Source: CAXBGS01 sp963975425 | GTDB lineage: Bacteria > Planctomycetota > Planctomycetia > Pirellulales > Pirellulaceae | Direction: 5' to 3' | Length of the DNA: 64,000 nt | Assembly: GCA_963975425.1 (NCBI GenBank) | Contig: CAXBGS010000003.1 | Coordinates: 310,001 to 374,000, forward strand | Shown here: one piece after another, positions 25,785 to 35,500 of the stretch | Layout of the letters: each line of letters starts with the position of its first letter | Numbering within the stretch: position 1 is the stretch's first letter | The notes under the pieces: generated by a model | Told to the model about the DNA's origin: nothing | The model's database searches: none | The model's input: the letters and a program-made list of their open reading frames with translations, nothing else | Program-made: the position numbers and the translations under genes

Positions 25785-27200
25785 ATGGCTTTTCAGAACC
25801 ATCAACCAAGTTCGTCCCACTGGCACGGTTTCACTCAAATGGCCGATTACGAGCCATTGTCGATCCATGACGCACAAGGATGCTGGCTGACGACCACCGA
25901 TGGCCGGCGGCTGTTTGATGGCGTCTCCAGCCTGTGGTGCAACGTTCATGGACACCGACATCCGGCCATCGACGACGCGATCCGCGGCCAACTGGACCGG
26001 GTGGCTCATGTGACCACTTTGGGTATGTCTTGCGACACGACCGACGCTCTGGCACAGCGATTGGTCGAGATCACACCCGGCGATCTTTCGCACGTGTTTT
26101 TCAGCAGCGATGGGTCCTCGGCGGTGGAGGCCGCATTGAAGATGGCGTTTCAGTACTGGCACCAGCGCAAAGACGCCCGTCCAAAGAAAACGTCTTACCT
26201 AGCACTTTCTCAGGCGTACCACGGCGACACCACCGGTGCGGTCTCGCTGGGCGGCATCAAGTATTTCCATCAGTTGTTCGCCCCGATTTTGTTTTCACCG
26301 ATCCGCGGCCCCGTCCCTTGCACGTATCGCCTGCCCCAAGGCTTGCCCATCGACCGCGCGTGCGAACATTATGCCAGTGAAATCGAATCATTGATTCGTA
26401 CTCATCACGAAGAATTGGCCGCCCTCGTCATCGAGCCGCTGGTGCAAGGTGCCGCAGGGATGATCACGCATCCGGCTGGCCTGCTGAAAAGAATTCGAGA
26501 ACTGTGTGACCAGTACGATGTGCTGTTGATCTGTGACGAAGTGGCAACCGGATTTGGGCGGACCGGAAAGATGTTCGCATGCGATCATGAGTCCGTCACG
26601 CCGGACATCTTGTGCGTTGGGAAAGGCTTGACCGGTGGCTATCTGCCGATGGCTGCAACCCTTGCACGCCCCCACATCTACGAAGCGTTCCTAGGCGACG
26701 CATCACAATCGCGTCAGTTCTTTCACGGACATACCTATGGGGGAAATCCGCTCGCCGCCGCAGCAGCACTAGCCTCGATTGACTTATTCCAACAAAACCG
26801 TCTGCTGGAAACGGTCAATGAGAGCGCCCAGTTTTTGCGTGAACAGCTGCGACCGATCCAAAACCACCCCAACGTTGGCGACATCCGCGGCCGCGGATTG
26901 ATGGTGGGAATCGAACTGGTCGCCAATCGCGAAACCAAAGAAACCTTTCCGCCAGACGGATTGATCGGACGCCGTGTCTGTGAAACGGCAATTGAACGTG
27001 GCGTTTGGCTGCGACCGTTGTCCGACGTCGTCATCATCATGCCACCGTTGGTCGCAAGCCGATCCGAACTTGAAATGCTGGCTGAGGTGACCGGTCATGC
27101 GATCGAGGCCGTTGTCGGTCCGATGCAAACCAGTCGCTCGTTGAACGAGACGCAAGTCTGCTCGGCCAGGACTGCTGAGCGGCATTCGGCCGTCGAGTGA
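25785..27200 (+). CDS. bioA: adenosylmethionine-8-amino-7-oxononanoate aminotransferase
   Basis: 471 residues from ATG 25785 (MAFQNHQPSSSHWHGFTQM); a longer frame to 25701 is rejected. PLP-dependent class III aminotransferase that makes 7,8-diaminopelargonate in biotin synthesis, using SAM as amino donor. Visible: HWHGFTQM and GCWLTTTDGRRLFDGVSSLWCNVHGH; FFSSDGSSAVEAALKMA; YHGDTTGAVSLG; CDEVATGFGRTG with the pyridine-binding Asp; PLP lysine in CVGKGLTGGYLPMA; and HGHTYGGNPLAAAAA. No other bio genes are in the window. The C-terminal ~20 residues are an extra tail. It is divergent from ruvB across 238 bp. Confidence 0.93.
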   Translation: MAFQNHQPSSSHWHGFTQMADYEPLSIHDAQGCWLTTTDGRRLFDGVSSLWCNVHGHRHPAIDDAIRGQLDRVAHVTTLGMSCDTTDALAQRLVEITPGDLSHVFFSSDGSSAVEAALKMAFQYWHQRKDARPKKTSYLALSQAYHGDTTGAVSLGGIKYFHQLFAPILFSPIRGPVPCTYRLPQGLPIDRACEHYASEIESLIRTHHEELAALVIEPLVQGAAGMITHPAGLLKRIRELCDQYDVLLICDEVATGFGRTGKMFACDHESVTPDILCVGKGLTGGYLPMAATLARPHIYEAFLGDASQSRQFFHGHTYGGNPLAAAAALASIDLFQQNRLLETVNESAQFLREQLRPIQNHPNVGDIRGRGLMVGIELVANRETKETFPPDGLIGRRVCETAIERGVWLRPLSDVVIIMPPLVASRSELEMLAEVTGHAIEAVVGPMQTSRSLNETQVCSARTAERHSAVE

Positions 27201-27276
27201 CAATAAACAGCCGAGCCAAGATAGTTAGCCGAGCCACGATCGACCGGCGAGACACACGAGATGGGACCGAAACAGC

Positions 27277-27876
27277 ATGACCGACCCAAACGCCAGTTCG
27301 GATGACAATCCGAAAATCGACGCCAGCGATCCCGCGATTGTCGCGCAGTATGAACCGTACCTGCGCATGCTGGCGCGGACACAAATGCGGCGTGCCTATC
27401 AAGCCAAAATCGGCACATCCGACATTGTCCAACAAGCGATGCTGCAGGCGGTGCAAGGTTTCGACGGCTTTCGTGGCTCGACCGAAGCCGAGTTTCGCGG
27501 TTGGCTGCGACAGATACTCGCCCGAAACATGTGCCACCTCGACCGAGACCTGCATCGCGACAAACGAGACATTCGACGCGAGCAATCGATGGAACAAAAG
27601 CTGGCCCAGTCATCGATGCGGCTGGAGGGATTGCTGGCTGGCGACGGCCCGACGCCCAGCCAAAACGTTGCGATGGGCGAACACGTGATCCGCGTCGCAC
27701 AAGCAGTTAACCGATTGCCCGAATTGCAACGCGACGCGGTGCGACTGCATTACCTGGAAGGCATGAAGCTAAGCGAAGTGGCCAGCCAATTAGACAAATC
27801 CACCGGTGCGGTCGCCGGACTGCTGCATCGCGGAATGAAAGCCCTACGAAAACAACTCGACAACCGCGACGAATGA
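27277..27876 (+). CDS. ECF-type RNA polymerase sigma factor (first of two)
   Basis: 199 residues. Sigma region 2 lies at about 20-95 (EPYLRMLARTQM, KIGTSDIVQQAMLQAVQGFDGFRG, FRGWLRQILARNMCHLDRDLHRD). Region 4 lies at about 140-192 (NRLPELQRDAVRLHYLEGMKLSEVASQLDKSTGAVAGLLHRGMKALRK, described only). The insert between them is Ser/Gln-rich. This is the planctomycete-style ECF layout. No anti-sigma gene adjoins it; fmt follows 33 nt later on the same strand, and a Ser/Thr kinase gene lies 1.1 kb downstream in the opposite direction. The regulon is unknown. Confidence 0.9.
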   Translation: MTDPNASSDDNPKIDASDPAIVAQYEPYLRMLARTQMRRAYQAKIGTSDIVQQAMLQAVQGFDGFRGSTEAEFRGWLRQILARNMCHLDRDLHRDKRDIRREQSMEQKLAQSSMRLEGLLAGDGPTPSQNVAMGEHVIRVAQAVNRLPELQRDAVRLHYLEGMKLSEVASQLDKSTGAVAGLLHRGMKALRKQLDNRDE

Positions 27877-27909
27877 GTTCGCAAGCAACCTTCTTTGACT
27901 GAGCAACTG

Positions 27910-28863
27910 ATGCGATTGATACTGATGGGAACCGGACCGTTTGCGGTTCCTTCCTTTGAAGCTTTACGGGACGCTGGACACGAAATCGCGTTGGTCGTCA
28001 CCAAGCCACAACCGGCCGTCCGCAGCCGCAAAGGACCGCCACCGGCACCGGTCCGGACGTGGGCGGAATCGGCCGAGTTGCCGATCTTTGATCCGGTGAG
28101 CATCAACGATCCGGAATCGGTCGATCATATCGCCGCTGTGGGCGCGAAACTGATGGTGGTTTGTGATTATGGCCAGATTCTAAAACCGGCCGCGCTCGCC
28201 GCATCACGCCTGGGCGGAATCAACCTGCACGGTTCGCTGCTGCCGGCCTACCGCGGTGCCGCTCCTGTGCAACGGTCGTTGTTATCCGGCGATGAAACCA
28301 CGGGCGTCAGCGTGATTCACATGACACCGCGACTCGATGGCGGCCCAATCATCACGACACGAGAAACGAGAATCAGTGACCAGGAAACTGCCGGCGAACT
28401 GGAAGAGCGATTATCGCAAATCGGTATCGAGGCAACGCTGCAAGCGATCGAGAAACTGGCCGACTGGGACGAAAGATCACCGATCGGCCAACCGCAGGAT
28501 CCCTCTCGCGTCAGCAAGGCGCCGCGTCTAAGCAAAGCGGAAGCGGAAATCGATTGGTCGCGAACTTCACGCCAGATCGATTGCCACGTTCGTGGCATGC
28601 AGCCATGGCCGGTGGCATTCACACACATCACGCCACCGTCGGCGAAACAGCCCATCCGACTGGCCATCAAGCAAGTGAAGCCACTGAAAATAACGCCACC
28701 GGACGCGGTGCCCGGCGAGATCATCGAAGGTGACGGATTGTGTGTCGCCACGGGGGACTCAGCGATTGAAATCACTCGTCTGCAACCCGCGGGAAAACGT
28801 GAAATGGATGCCAGCGATTTCACCCGAGGCCACGCCCTGCCACCCGGAACCCGTTTTCATTGA
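27910..28863 (+). CDS. fmt: methionyl-tRNA formyltransferase
   Basis: 317 residues from ATG 27910 (MRLILMGTGPFAVPSFEAL); a TTG at 27895 is in frame but unneeded. It formylates initiator Met-tRNA with 10-formyl-THF. Catalytic formyl-transfer motif region: INLHGSLLPAYRGAAPVQ, including the conserved Asn and His, and the later Asp in HMTPRLDGGPII. The C-terminal tRNA-binding domain has VRGMQPWPVAFT. The usual partner def (peptide deformylase) is not next to it. It follows the ECF gene by 33 nt. Confidence 0.96.
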   Translation: MRLILMGTGPFAVPSFEALRDAGHEIALVVTKPQPAVRSRKGPPPAPVRTWAESAELPIFDPVSINDPESVDHIAAVGAKLMVVCDYGQILKPAALAASRLGGINLHGSLLPAYRGAAPVQRSLLSGDETTGVSVIHMTPRLDGGPIITTRETRISDQETAGELEERLSQIGIEATLQAIEKLADWDERSPIGQPQDPSRVSKAPRLSKAEAEIDWSRTSRQIDCHVRGMQPWPVAFTHITPPSAKQPIRLAIKQVKPLKITPPDAVPGEIIEGDGLCVATGDSAIEITRLQPAGKREMDASDFTRGHALPPGTRFH

Positions 28864-28963
28864 TTTTGGGTCATTGCTTGCCGGGGCGTTGATCGCTCGG
28901 TGACTTTTCAGAACACGCTTTTTAGAAAGCGATTTTCATCGAATCATTTCGCGACCAGCAAAC

Positions 28964-31234
28964 TTACTTCGCGCCCAACGCGTCCGAGCGACGTTTGGCC
29001 GAAAGCACATCGGACATTTGCGCCCAATATTTCAAGATACATCGATACGCAAAAAACGCGGCAACCAACCCGACGGCCGTCGCCGCCACTGCGGTCAACA
29101 TCACGTCCTTGGCTTCCAGCCCCGACGAAATCAACAAAGCACACCCTAGCAACGGAATCCCTGCCGCGGCCAATAGAAAATTTTCACTCTGGCGAATCAC
29201 TCGGTTCGCGCGCAGATCGAACGTATCGTCCCGCATCGCCTTCTTGATCAACTGCGGATAGTAAACCGTCGTGACCAGAACCGTCATCCCAAAGAACGGA
29301 TAGATCGCCGCAACACCGCCACAGATCGCCAGCGAGAAAAAGAAACGCCAGGCTTCGCCGCTTGGAAATTGAGGATACATTGCCGATAACGCGATGGGAT
29401 ACGTAACGCCCGCGATGCCCCACAGCATGCCACCAATCAACGCCGAACGAAGCGGCAATGCCAGAATGGAATTCAGCGAATCGTCGGCGATTGCCCGGTT
29501 GGACTTCAAATCGCTAAACGCGCCGACCAATGATTTTGTCAACCAAATCAAAAACGCGATTCCGATCGCAAACCCGATGAACGTGACCCACACGCACAGC
29601 GGATCGAACCCTTCCTTCATCTCGGGATGAACCGTCAACAGTTCACGTTGGTTGTAATAAAAGTTAAAGATCGCCGCGGCAATATTCGGAACCAAAATAA
29701 CCGCACCGGCGATCAACCACGGTGAGACGCCCAGAACGCGATAGCGTGGACTGTCCTGTTCGGGTTCGAAGATGACGGCGGCGTCCGGGTGCAGTGCCAG
29801 ACGCAAACGTCCGGCAAATTGCGAACCCGACTTGGGACGATCGTCCAGATCGTAAGCCAACGCTTGGCGCAGCGATGTTTCCAAGATTCGTTCGGCGGCT
29901 CCGCCAAGTGAATTCGACACCTCGGGTTCCTGTTCGCGCGACCGCAATTGCTGCCCGACGGCCTGTGTCCAAGAACTGGGCGATCCATCTTGCCGAAACG
30001 GTCGATGGCCTTGCCACAATTCCCACAACAGAATCGCGAGTGAGTAAAAATCCGCCGGTTCGCCAACGTCGTCTTGCGTCAAATCCGAGTCGGCGGAAAC
30101 CGCCTGAAGATGCTCTGGGGCCATGTATCCGATCGAGCCACCGAACGTCGACGCCGCGCCGGCGCGTCCGGCCGCCCCCGTCAGGCTGACGTTAAAATCG
30201 GCTAACTTGGGAACCGCCTCTCCTGATAGCAGCACATTGGCGGGTTTGACATCGCGGTGCAAAACGCCTTGTCGGTGTGCTTCTTCAAGCGCCTCGGCCA
30301 ATTGCACTCCGATCCATACAACGATCATCGGCCATGTCGCTTCGGCCAACCAATCACGAATCGACGAACGATCGGGAACCGCCTGCGCCGAACGCAACAT
30401 CTGACGATCGACCGACGCTAACAGCGAATCGCCGCCGCGTTGATGCTCACGCGTCTCGCGCACCGATCGCACGACATCGGCCAGCGTTCCGCCCGGCTGG
30501 TACTGCATGTACATCAAATGCAGTCCCGATTCAGGCAACATACGTTGATCGAAAACGCGAACGATGTTGGGATGATCCAGCTGAGCAAGTGCTTGAGGCT
30601 CGGCACCGGTGCCTCGCGAGACCTTGAGCGCGACCAACCGCTGCATGGATTGTTGCTGGGCCAGATAAACGTGCGCGAACGCGCCGCTGCCGAGCGCCTG
30701 GATGATCACAAAGTCATCGATGGTCTGGCCGATCGCCAGTTCGGGCGGCGCGCCACGTTTGCTGATCGCTTGCGTATTCTCTTGCGACCCGAGCAGCGGT
30801 CCGATGATGGTGTCGAACTGTGGAAATCTCGCGGCGTATTCTTGCGGCGATGGTTCTTCGCCAGCTTCCTTGCGCAGCTGCAACTCTTCCAGCACCAAAT
30901 CGACGGGAATCTGGTCTCGCGAAAGATGGTCCTTGAGTGGTTCCAGATAATCTTCGATGCGAGGCACGTCACCGGCTTCGGCAATCATCGCCATGTCCAG
31001 CTTGATCAGTTCGACCAGAATAAATTGCGCATCTTCGGCAGGATGTTCCGGCACGAATCGCAACAGCTCGCTGCGATGATTGATCGGCGCTTCGGCCAAA
31101 AACTGTTCCAGTGATGCTTCCAGACGATCATTGATGTCCAGTTCGGTCGCTTCTTCGTACGACGGACGGGCGGCATCGTCGACGTCGTCGGAACTCCGCG
31201 GCGTCGGGTTCGATGGAGCGGACTGGGAAGACAT
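28964..31234 (-). CDS. membrane-anchored serine/threonine protein kinase
   Basis: 756 residues. An N-terminal acidic helical region (1-170) of the kind seen before planctomycete kinases precedes the kinase domain (about 174-480). Visible kinase motifs: Gly loop LGSGAFAHVYLA, lysine VALK (K204), catalytic loop HRDVKPANVLL (D328), metal-binding ADFN (D346; the usual DFG glycine is Asn), and MAPEH. An unusual insert of about 50 residues sits between the ATP lobe and the catalytic loop. Five or six membrane helices fill the C-terminal part (about 505-740). The metal-binding Asp is kept, so activity is plausible. It is divergent from the second ECF gene; kinase-ECF neighbours are a known planctomycete arrangement. 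Confidence 0.92.
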   Translation of the reverse strand: MSSQSAPSNPTPRSSDDVDDAARPSYEEATELDINDRLEASLEQFLAEAPINHRSELLRFVPEHPAEDAQFILVELIKLDMAMIAEAGDVPRIEDYLEPLKDHLSRDQIPVDLVLEELQLRKEAGEEPSPQEYAARFPQFDTIIGPLLGSQENTQAISKRGAPPELAIGQTIDDFVIIQALGSGAFAHVYLAQQQSMQRLVALKVSRGTGAEPQALAQLDHPNIVRVFDQRMLPESGLHLMYMQYQPGGTLADVVRSVRETREHQRGGDSLLASVDRQMLRSAQAVPDRSSIRDWLAEATWPMIVVWIGVQLAEALEEAHRQGVLHRDVKPANVLLSGEAVPKLADFNVSLTGAAGRAGAASTFGGSIGYMAPEHLQAVSADSDLTQDDVGEPADFYSLAILLWELWQGHRPFRQDGSPSSWTQAVGQQLRSREQEPEVSNSLGGAAERILETSLRQALAYDLDDRPKSGSQFAGRLRLALHPDAAVIFEPEQDSPRYRVLGVSPWLIAGAVILVPNIAAAIFNFYYNQRELLTVHPEMKEGFDPLCVWVTFIGFAIGIAFLIWLTKSLVGAFSDLKSNRAIADDSLNSILALPLRSALIGGMLWGIAGVTYPIALSAMYPQFPSGEAWRFFFSLAICGGVAAIYPFFGMTVLVTTVYYPQLIKKAMRDDTFDLRANRVIRQSENFLLAAAGIPLLGCALLISSGLEAKDVMLTAVAATAVGLVAAFFAYRCILKYWAQMSDVLSAKRRSDALGAK

Positions 31235-31630
31235 GGAAAAAAGATCACCGTGGATTGAGCAATGCCCCGCGGAGCCGCAATGCCTTGACTTCAGGCCGCA
31301 CTGACTTCAGGCCGCACTGAATCCCGGCCGTACTGGCTGCTGAGCCTGCACTTGCTTGAACCTGCACTTGCTTGAGCCTGCACTTGCCTGAGCCTGCACC
31401 GGCCGCTGAGCCTGCACTGACAGCTGTACCTGCACTGTACCGTTGATTCGGGCCCCTGCAGTCCTGGCGCCGGGCACCGCTCCCGTATCGCCACCGTCGG
31501 CCAAGCATGCCAGCCGAAGCAAACGCAGAGACTATGATTCTAATGAGAACTTCCTCGCGAGGATGCGCCAAACCCCTATACTGATCGCGAATGATGTTTT
31601 TGCGACGACCACCCGGCAAGGAACAAGAAA
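31235..31630. other. kinase/ECF divergent promoter region with tandem repeats
   Basis: Holds the degenerate 16-18 bp repeat array at 31287-31440 and, to its right, the ECF leader. An AAGGAAC ribosome-binding sequence lies just before ATG 31631. No gene or RNA is otherwise apparent. Confidence 0.5.
31287..31440. repeat. 16-18 bp degenerate tandem repeat array
   Basis: Two copies of GACTTCAGGCCGCACT are followed by about six units of the type GAGCCTGCACTTGCTT, some 18 bp long. The array lies upstream of the kinase start and is the longest non-coding array in the window. Confidence 0.9.
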
Positions 31631-32281
31631 ATGGATCCCACCGACGCGCCGGCCGAGCAGCCTGATGACTCCGATTCGGATTTGATCGAACGCGTGAAGT
31701 CGCGTGATACCGAGGCGCTGGCAGAGTTTATCCAACAGAACCGCGACCGGCTGACCGGTTTCATCCGCAGTATTACCGGCGACCACCTGCTGTCGGTGGT
31801 CGAGCTTGATGATCTGGTGCAAGAAGTGTCGACCGCCGCGTTGACGGGACTCGAAACGGCTCCGTTACAGCAGTACGAGCCGATGCAGTGGCTGCAACAG
31901 ATCGCACGTCGCCGTGTCGTCGACGCCCACCGTTTTCATTTCGACGCCAAACGACGAGATGCCGGTCGCAAGCAATCGATTCACTCGGCATCAGGCGCCA
32001 GTTCGTCTGGTCAGGGACTTGAAGCACTGTTGGCCGCTAGCATGACTTCACCCAGCGCGGCGATGAGCCGCGACGTCCGGATGTCGCGGATGCAAGAAGC
32101 CATCGCCGGTCTGCCGGAGGAACAGCGGGAAATCATCCGCATGCGTTACGCCGAAGGCATGCCGACCAAAAAGATCGCCGAGAAAGTCGGCAAGACCGAC
32201 GTCGCCGTGCGCGTGTTGCTCTCACGCAGCATGCGACAGCTAGAAAAGCAACTGGAAGACGTCAAACCGTCGCCGCGGTAA
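31631..32281 (+). CDS. ECF-type RNA polymerase sigma factor (second)
   Basis: 216 residues. Sigma region 2 is at about 20-105 (DLIERVKSRDTEALAEFIQQN, VELDDLVQEVSTAAL, MQWLQQIARRRVVDAHRFHF). A Ser/Gly/Ala-rich linker follows. Region 4 is at about 155-205 (IAGLPEEQREIIRMRYAEGM, then KKIAEKVGKTDVAVRVLLSR). The start is supported by an AAGGA sequence about 8 nt upstream. It is divergent from the Ser/Thr kinase, which probably acts in the same pathway. No zinc-binding anti-sigma factor is adjacent. Confidence 0.9.
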   Translation: MDPTDAPAEQPDDSDSDLIERVKSRDTEALAEFIQQNRDRLTGFIRSITGDHLLSVVELDDLVQEVSTAALTGLETAPLQQYEPMQWLQQIARRRVVDAHRFHFDAKRRDAGRKQSIHSASGASSSGQGLEALLAASMTSPSAAMSRDVRMSRMQEAIAGLPEEQREIIRMRYAEGMPTKKIAEKVGKTDVAVRVLLSRSMRQLEKQLEDVKPSPR

Positions 32282-32502
32282 TCAAACGGCGAATCGTCTC
32301 GATCATTTAGCGTGTCAGTTTCAACGAACGCGTCAAAGGCCGATGCAATGAAAGATCATGCCGCGTTTGTCGCCAACGAGTATCAACATCGCTGATTGCG
32401 AGAATGCGGGCTTGGAACAAACGATCCGAACCGCGAGCGACCAGCGACACGGGACTTAACGAAACGTGGGAACAACGGCCCGTGCAAATTCTTTGATGTC
32501 GT

Positions 32503-35500
32503 TTAGCCGATGAAACGTTTCAGACATTCCATCAACCGGGCGACTTCGGTTTCCAACGCCGGCAGCAACGATTCGGTCGAGTCGATTTCATCGTTGACGG
32601 CGCGTTGTTCGATCGCCTGCGCGGCGTTGAAGACTCGTTTGGCGCCGAACAAATTTGCGGACCCTTTCAACGTGTGCGAAGCCCGGCGCACTTCCTTGGT
32701 ATCCCGCGCCGGGATCGACTTGCGAAGCGACTCCATGATCGTCTGACATTCGTCCTGGAATACTTCTGCCAGTTTTCTTGCTCCATCGAACCCTCCCGGA
32801 ACACGCGCGGCGGCGACCTGAAAGTCAACGACATCTGGATCGGGTCGATCGGTGCTGCGGCAAGACGCGGCGGCGTGTTCCTGTGTGGCAGCTTCTTTCG
32901 CTCTGGATGCGACCGAGAGTATCTCCGCGTCCGACTTACGGTTTCGCCGGGCGGATTGCGCCGCTTGGTTCTCCGCCAACATCTCTTTGCTGGGCGCGTA
33001 CTTGGCTAACAGTTCTCGCAACTGTGCCGGCGCGATTGGCTTGGTCAAATAGTCGTCCATACCCGCATCGCGACAGGCTTTGGCGTCTTCGGTCATGGCC
33101 GCCGCGGTCACGGCAATGATGGGGACGTGGCCCCCGGTTGCCTGTTCGCGTTCGCGGATCGCTTCGGTCGCTTCGAGCCCATCCATGACGGGCATGTGCA
33201 TGTCCATCAGGATGATATCGAAATTCTCCGTTTCCCATCGCTGGACGGCTTCGCGTCCATCGACAGCGACGAATGCGGAATGTCCTGCTGCCTGCAACAT
33301 TCCGACCGCAACGTGCTGGTTGGCCAGTCCGTCTTCGGCAACCAAGACCCGCATCGGCGGTGTATCGTCATCGAAAATCGGATGCGAATCCATCACGCTG
33401 GCATCGGAAACCGACATCACGTCCAAAACGGTATCCAGCAGTTCGGACTGAATGACTGGCTTGGTCATAAAGCGGGCAATACCGATTTCTTTGCACCGTC
33501 TCGCGTCGTCGGGCCGCTGTGCCGAGGAAAGCATGATCAACACGGTTTGATCCGATTGGTCATAGTCACGGATCGCTTCGGCCAGTTGAAAGCCGTCCAT
33601 TTCCGGCATCATACAATCCAGCACGACCAGCGCGAACGGATTGCCGTCATCGTGAGCTTGTTGATACATCCGCAGCGCGCTCGCCGCGTCGTTGGCGATG
33701 GACGGACGCAAACGCCAAGCTGTAAATATCTCTTCTAAAATACGGCGGTTGGTCGAGTTATCATCGACGACCAGCACGGGCAAGTCGTTCAGCGAAGCGG
33801 CACGTTCTTTGGTGTCGATTTGCTGGTCATCGGCAACGGCCAACTCGGTGATAAACGAAAACGTCGTACCTTTGCCAAGCGTGCTATCGAGCGTCAGCTC
33901 GCCGTTCATCAGTTCGACCAGTTGTTTCGAGATTGCCAGCCCCAGACCCGTGCCGCCGTAACGACGCGTCGTCGATGCGTCGGCTTGCGTGAAGGCTTCC
34001 AGTACGGCCGCCTGCTTTTCTTTCGGGATGCCAACGCCGGTGTCCCGGACGCGGAACATCACTCGCAAACGCTGAGAATTTTCGGATCGACCGGCCTTCG
34101 GTTTCGGTTCCGCATCGCGGCTGCGCGAGTCAACACCGTGGCTGCGCGAGTCAACACCGTGGCTGCGTGAATCCGCATCGCGGCGGCGGGGTTCGGCAAT
34201 GCTGACGTCAACCGCGACTTCACCGTGATCGGTGAACTTGATTGCGTTCCCGATCAGGTTCATCAAAATTTGCCGCAATCGTCCGGGGTCACCCAGCAAA
34301 CGGTCGGGGATCTCGGGTGCGACACGGCAGGCCAATTCCAGACCTTTCTCGGCACTGCGCAGCGACAGCGTCCGCCCGGTTTTGCCAACGACATCGCGCA
34401 GCGAAAACGGAATCGTTTCCAGTTCCAGCTTTCTCGCTTCGATTTTCGAAAAGTCCAGAATATCGTTCAGCAACCTTAACAGCGAATCGGCCGATTCACG
34501 AACCAACGAGATGTAGTCGCTCTGCTCTTGCGAAAGTTCGGTCTGCGAGAGCAGTTCGGACATCCCGATAATCGCATTCATCGGCGTCCGGATTTCGTGA
34601 CTCATGTTCGCCAAGAAATCACTCTTGGCGCGGTTCGCTTTATCGGCGGCGTCGCGGGCCTCGACCAAGGCGTCTTGCGAACGCTTCAGCTCCGTCACAT
34701 CGCGAGAAATGCCAAAGGTGCCGATGATTTTGCCTGATTCGTTTTGAAACGGCATCTTGGTCGACATCGCCCAAGTGTCATCGCGATCGGGCCATGTTTC
34801 TTTTTCGACGCGGTCAACCAGCGGTTCGCCCGTTTCGATCACACGCAGTTCGTCTTCGCGAGCCGCCCGGGCGTGTTCCTCCGAAAAAATGTCCGCATCG
34901 GTCTTCCCGACGACCTCTTCTTCGCTTTGCATCCCGAACTTTCGCGCCAGCGCATCGCTAACGCGGATGAATCGGCTATCGGGATCTTTGAAATAGATCG
35001 AATCGGGAATATTGCTCAACAAGGTATTGAGCAAGTGGCGATCCCGGGCTTGCTGTTGAGTCGCCAAGATATTTTCGGTGACCTCCCAGAACACCAATTG
35101 CACGCCGATCACTTTCCCTTGGCGATTGATGACTGGCGACTTGATCCGTTCGATCCAGCAAGATTGTCCTTGGCCTCCCCGCGTTTCTTCGGTGCACCGA
35201 ACCGAGGTCCCGGTCGCGATGATATGTTGGTCATCCTGCGTGAACTTTTCGGCCATTTCTGCGGGAAACAGATCCACGTCGCGTTTGCCGACGATTTGAT
35301 CGAGGGTCAATCCGCGGAACTGAAGATACGCGTCGTTGGCAAAAACACGCCGACCTTTTAAATCCTTGATCAACAAACTCAGCGGCAGCGCATTGACCAG
35401 CGACCGATACGTCGCGGGCGAATCGTCTTGCGAATAGGTTTCGACGCTAATTTCGGATCGAATCCCAGACAGCTCGTCATCGGTGGACGGCTCGTCGATT

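Noticed and set aside
25547..25786. 80-residue N-terminal extension of RuvB
   Set aside because: It overlaps the divergent bioA start, is not RuvB-like, and a standard-length RuvB starts at 25546.
31287..31440. CRISPR-like array in the kinase/ECF intergenic region
   Set aside because: Units are 16-18 bp and directly adjacent without unique spacers, and no cas genes are nearby; it is a minisatellite.
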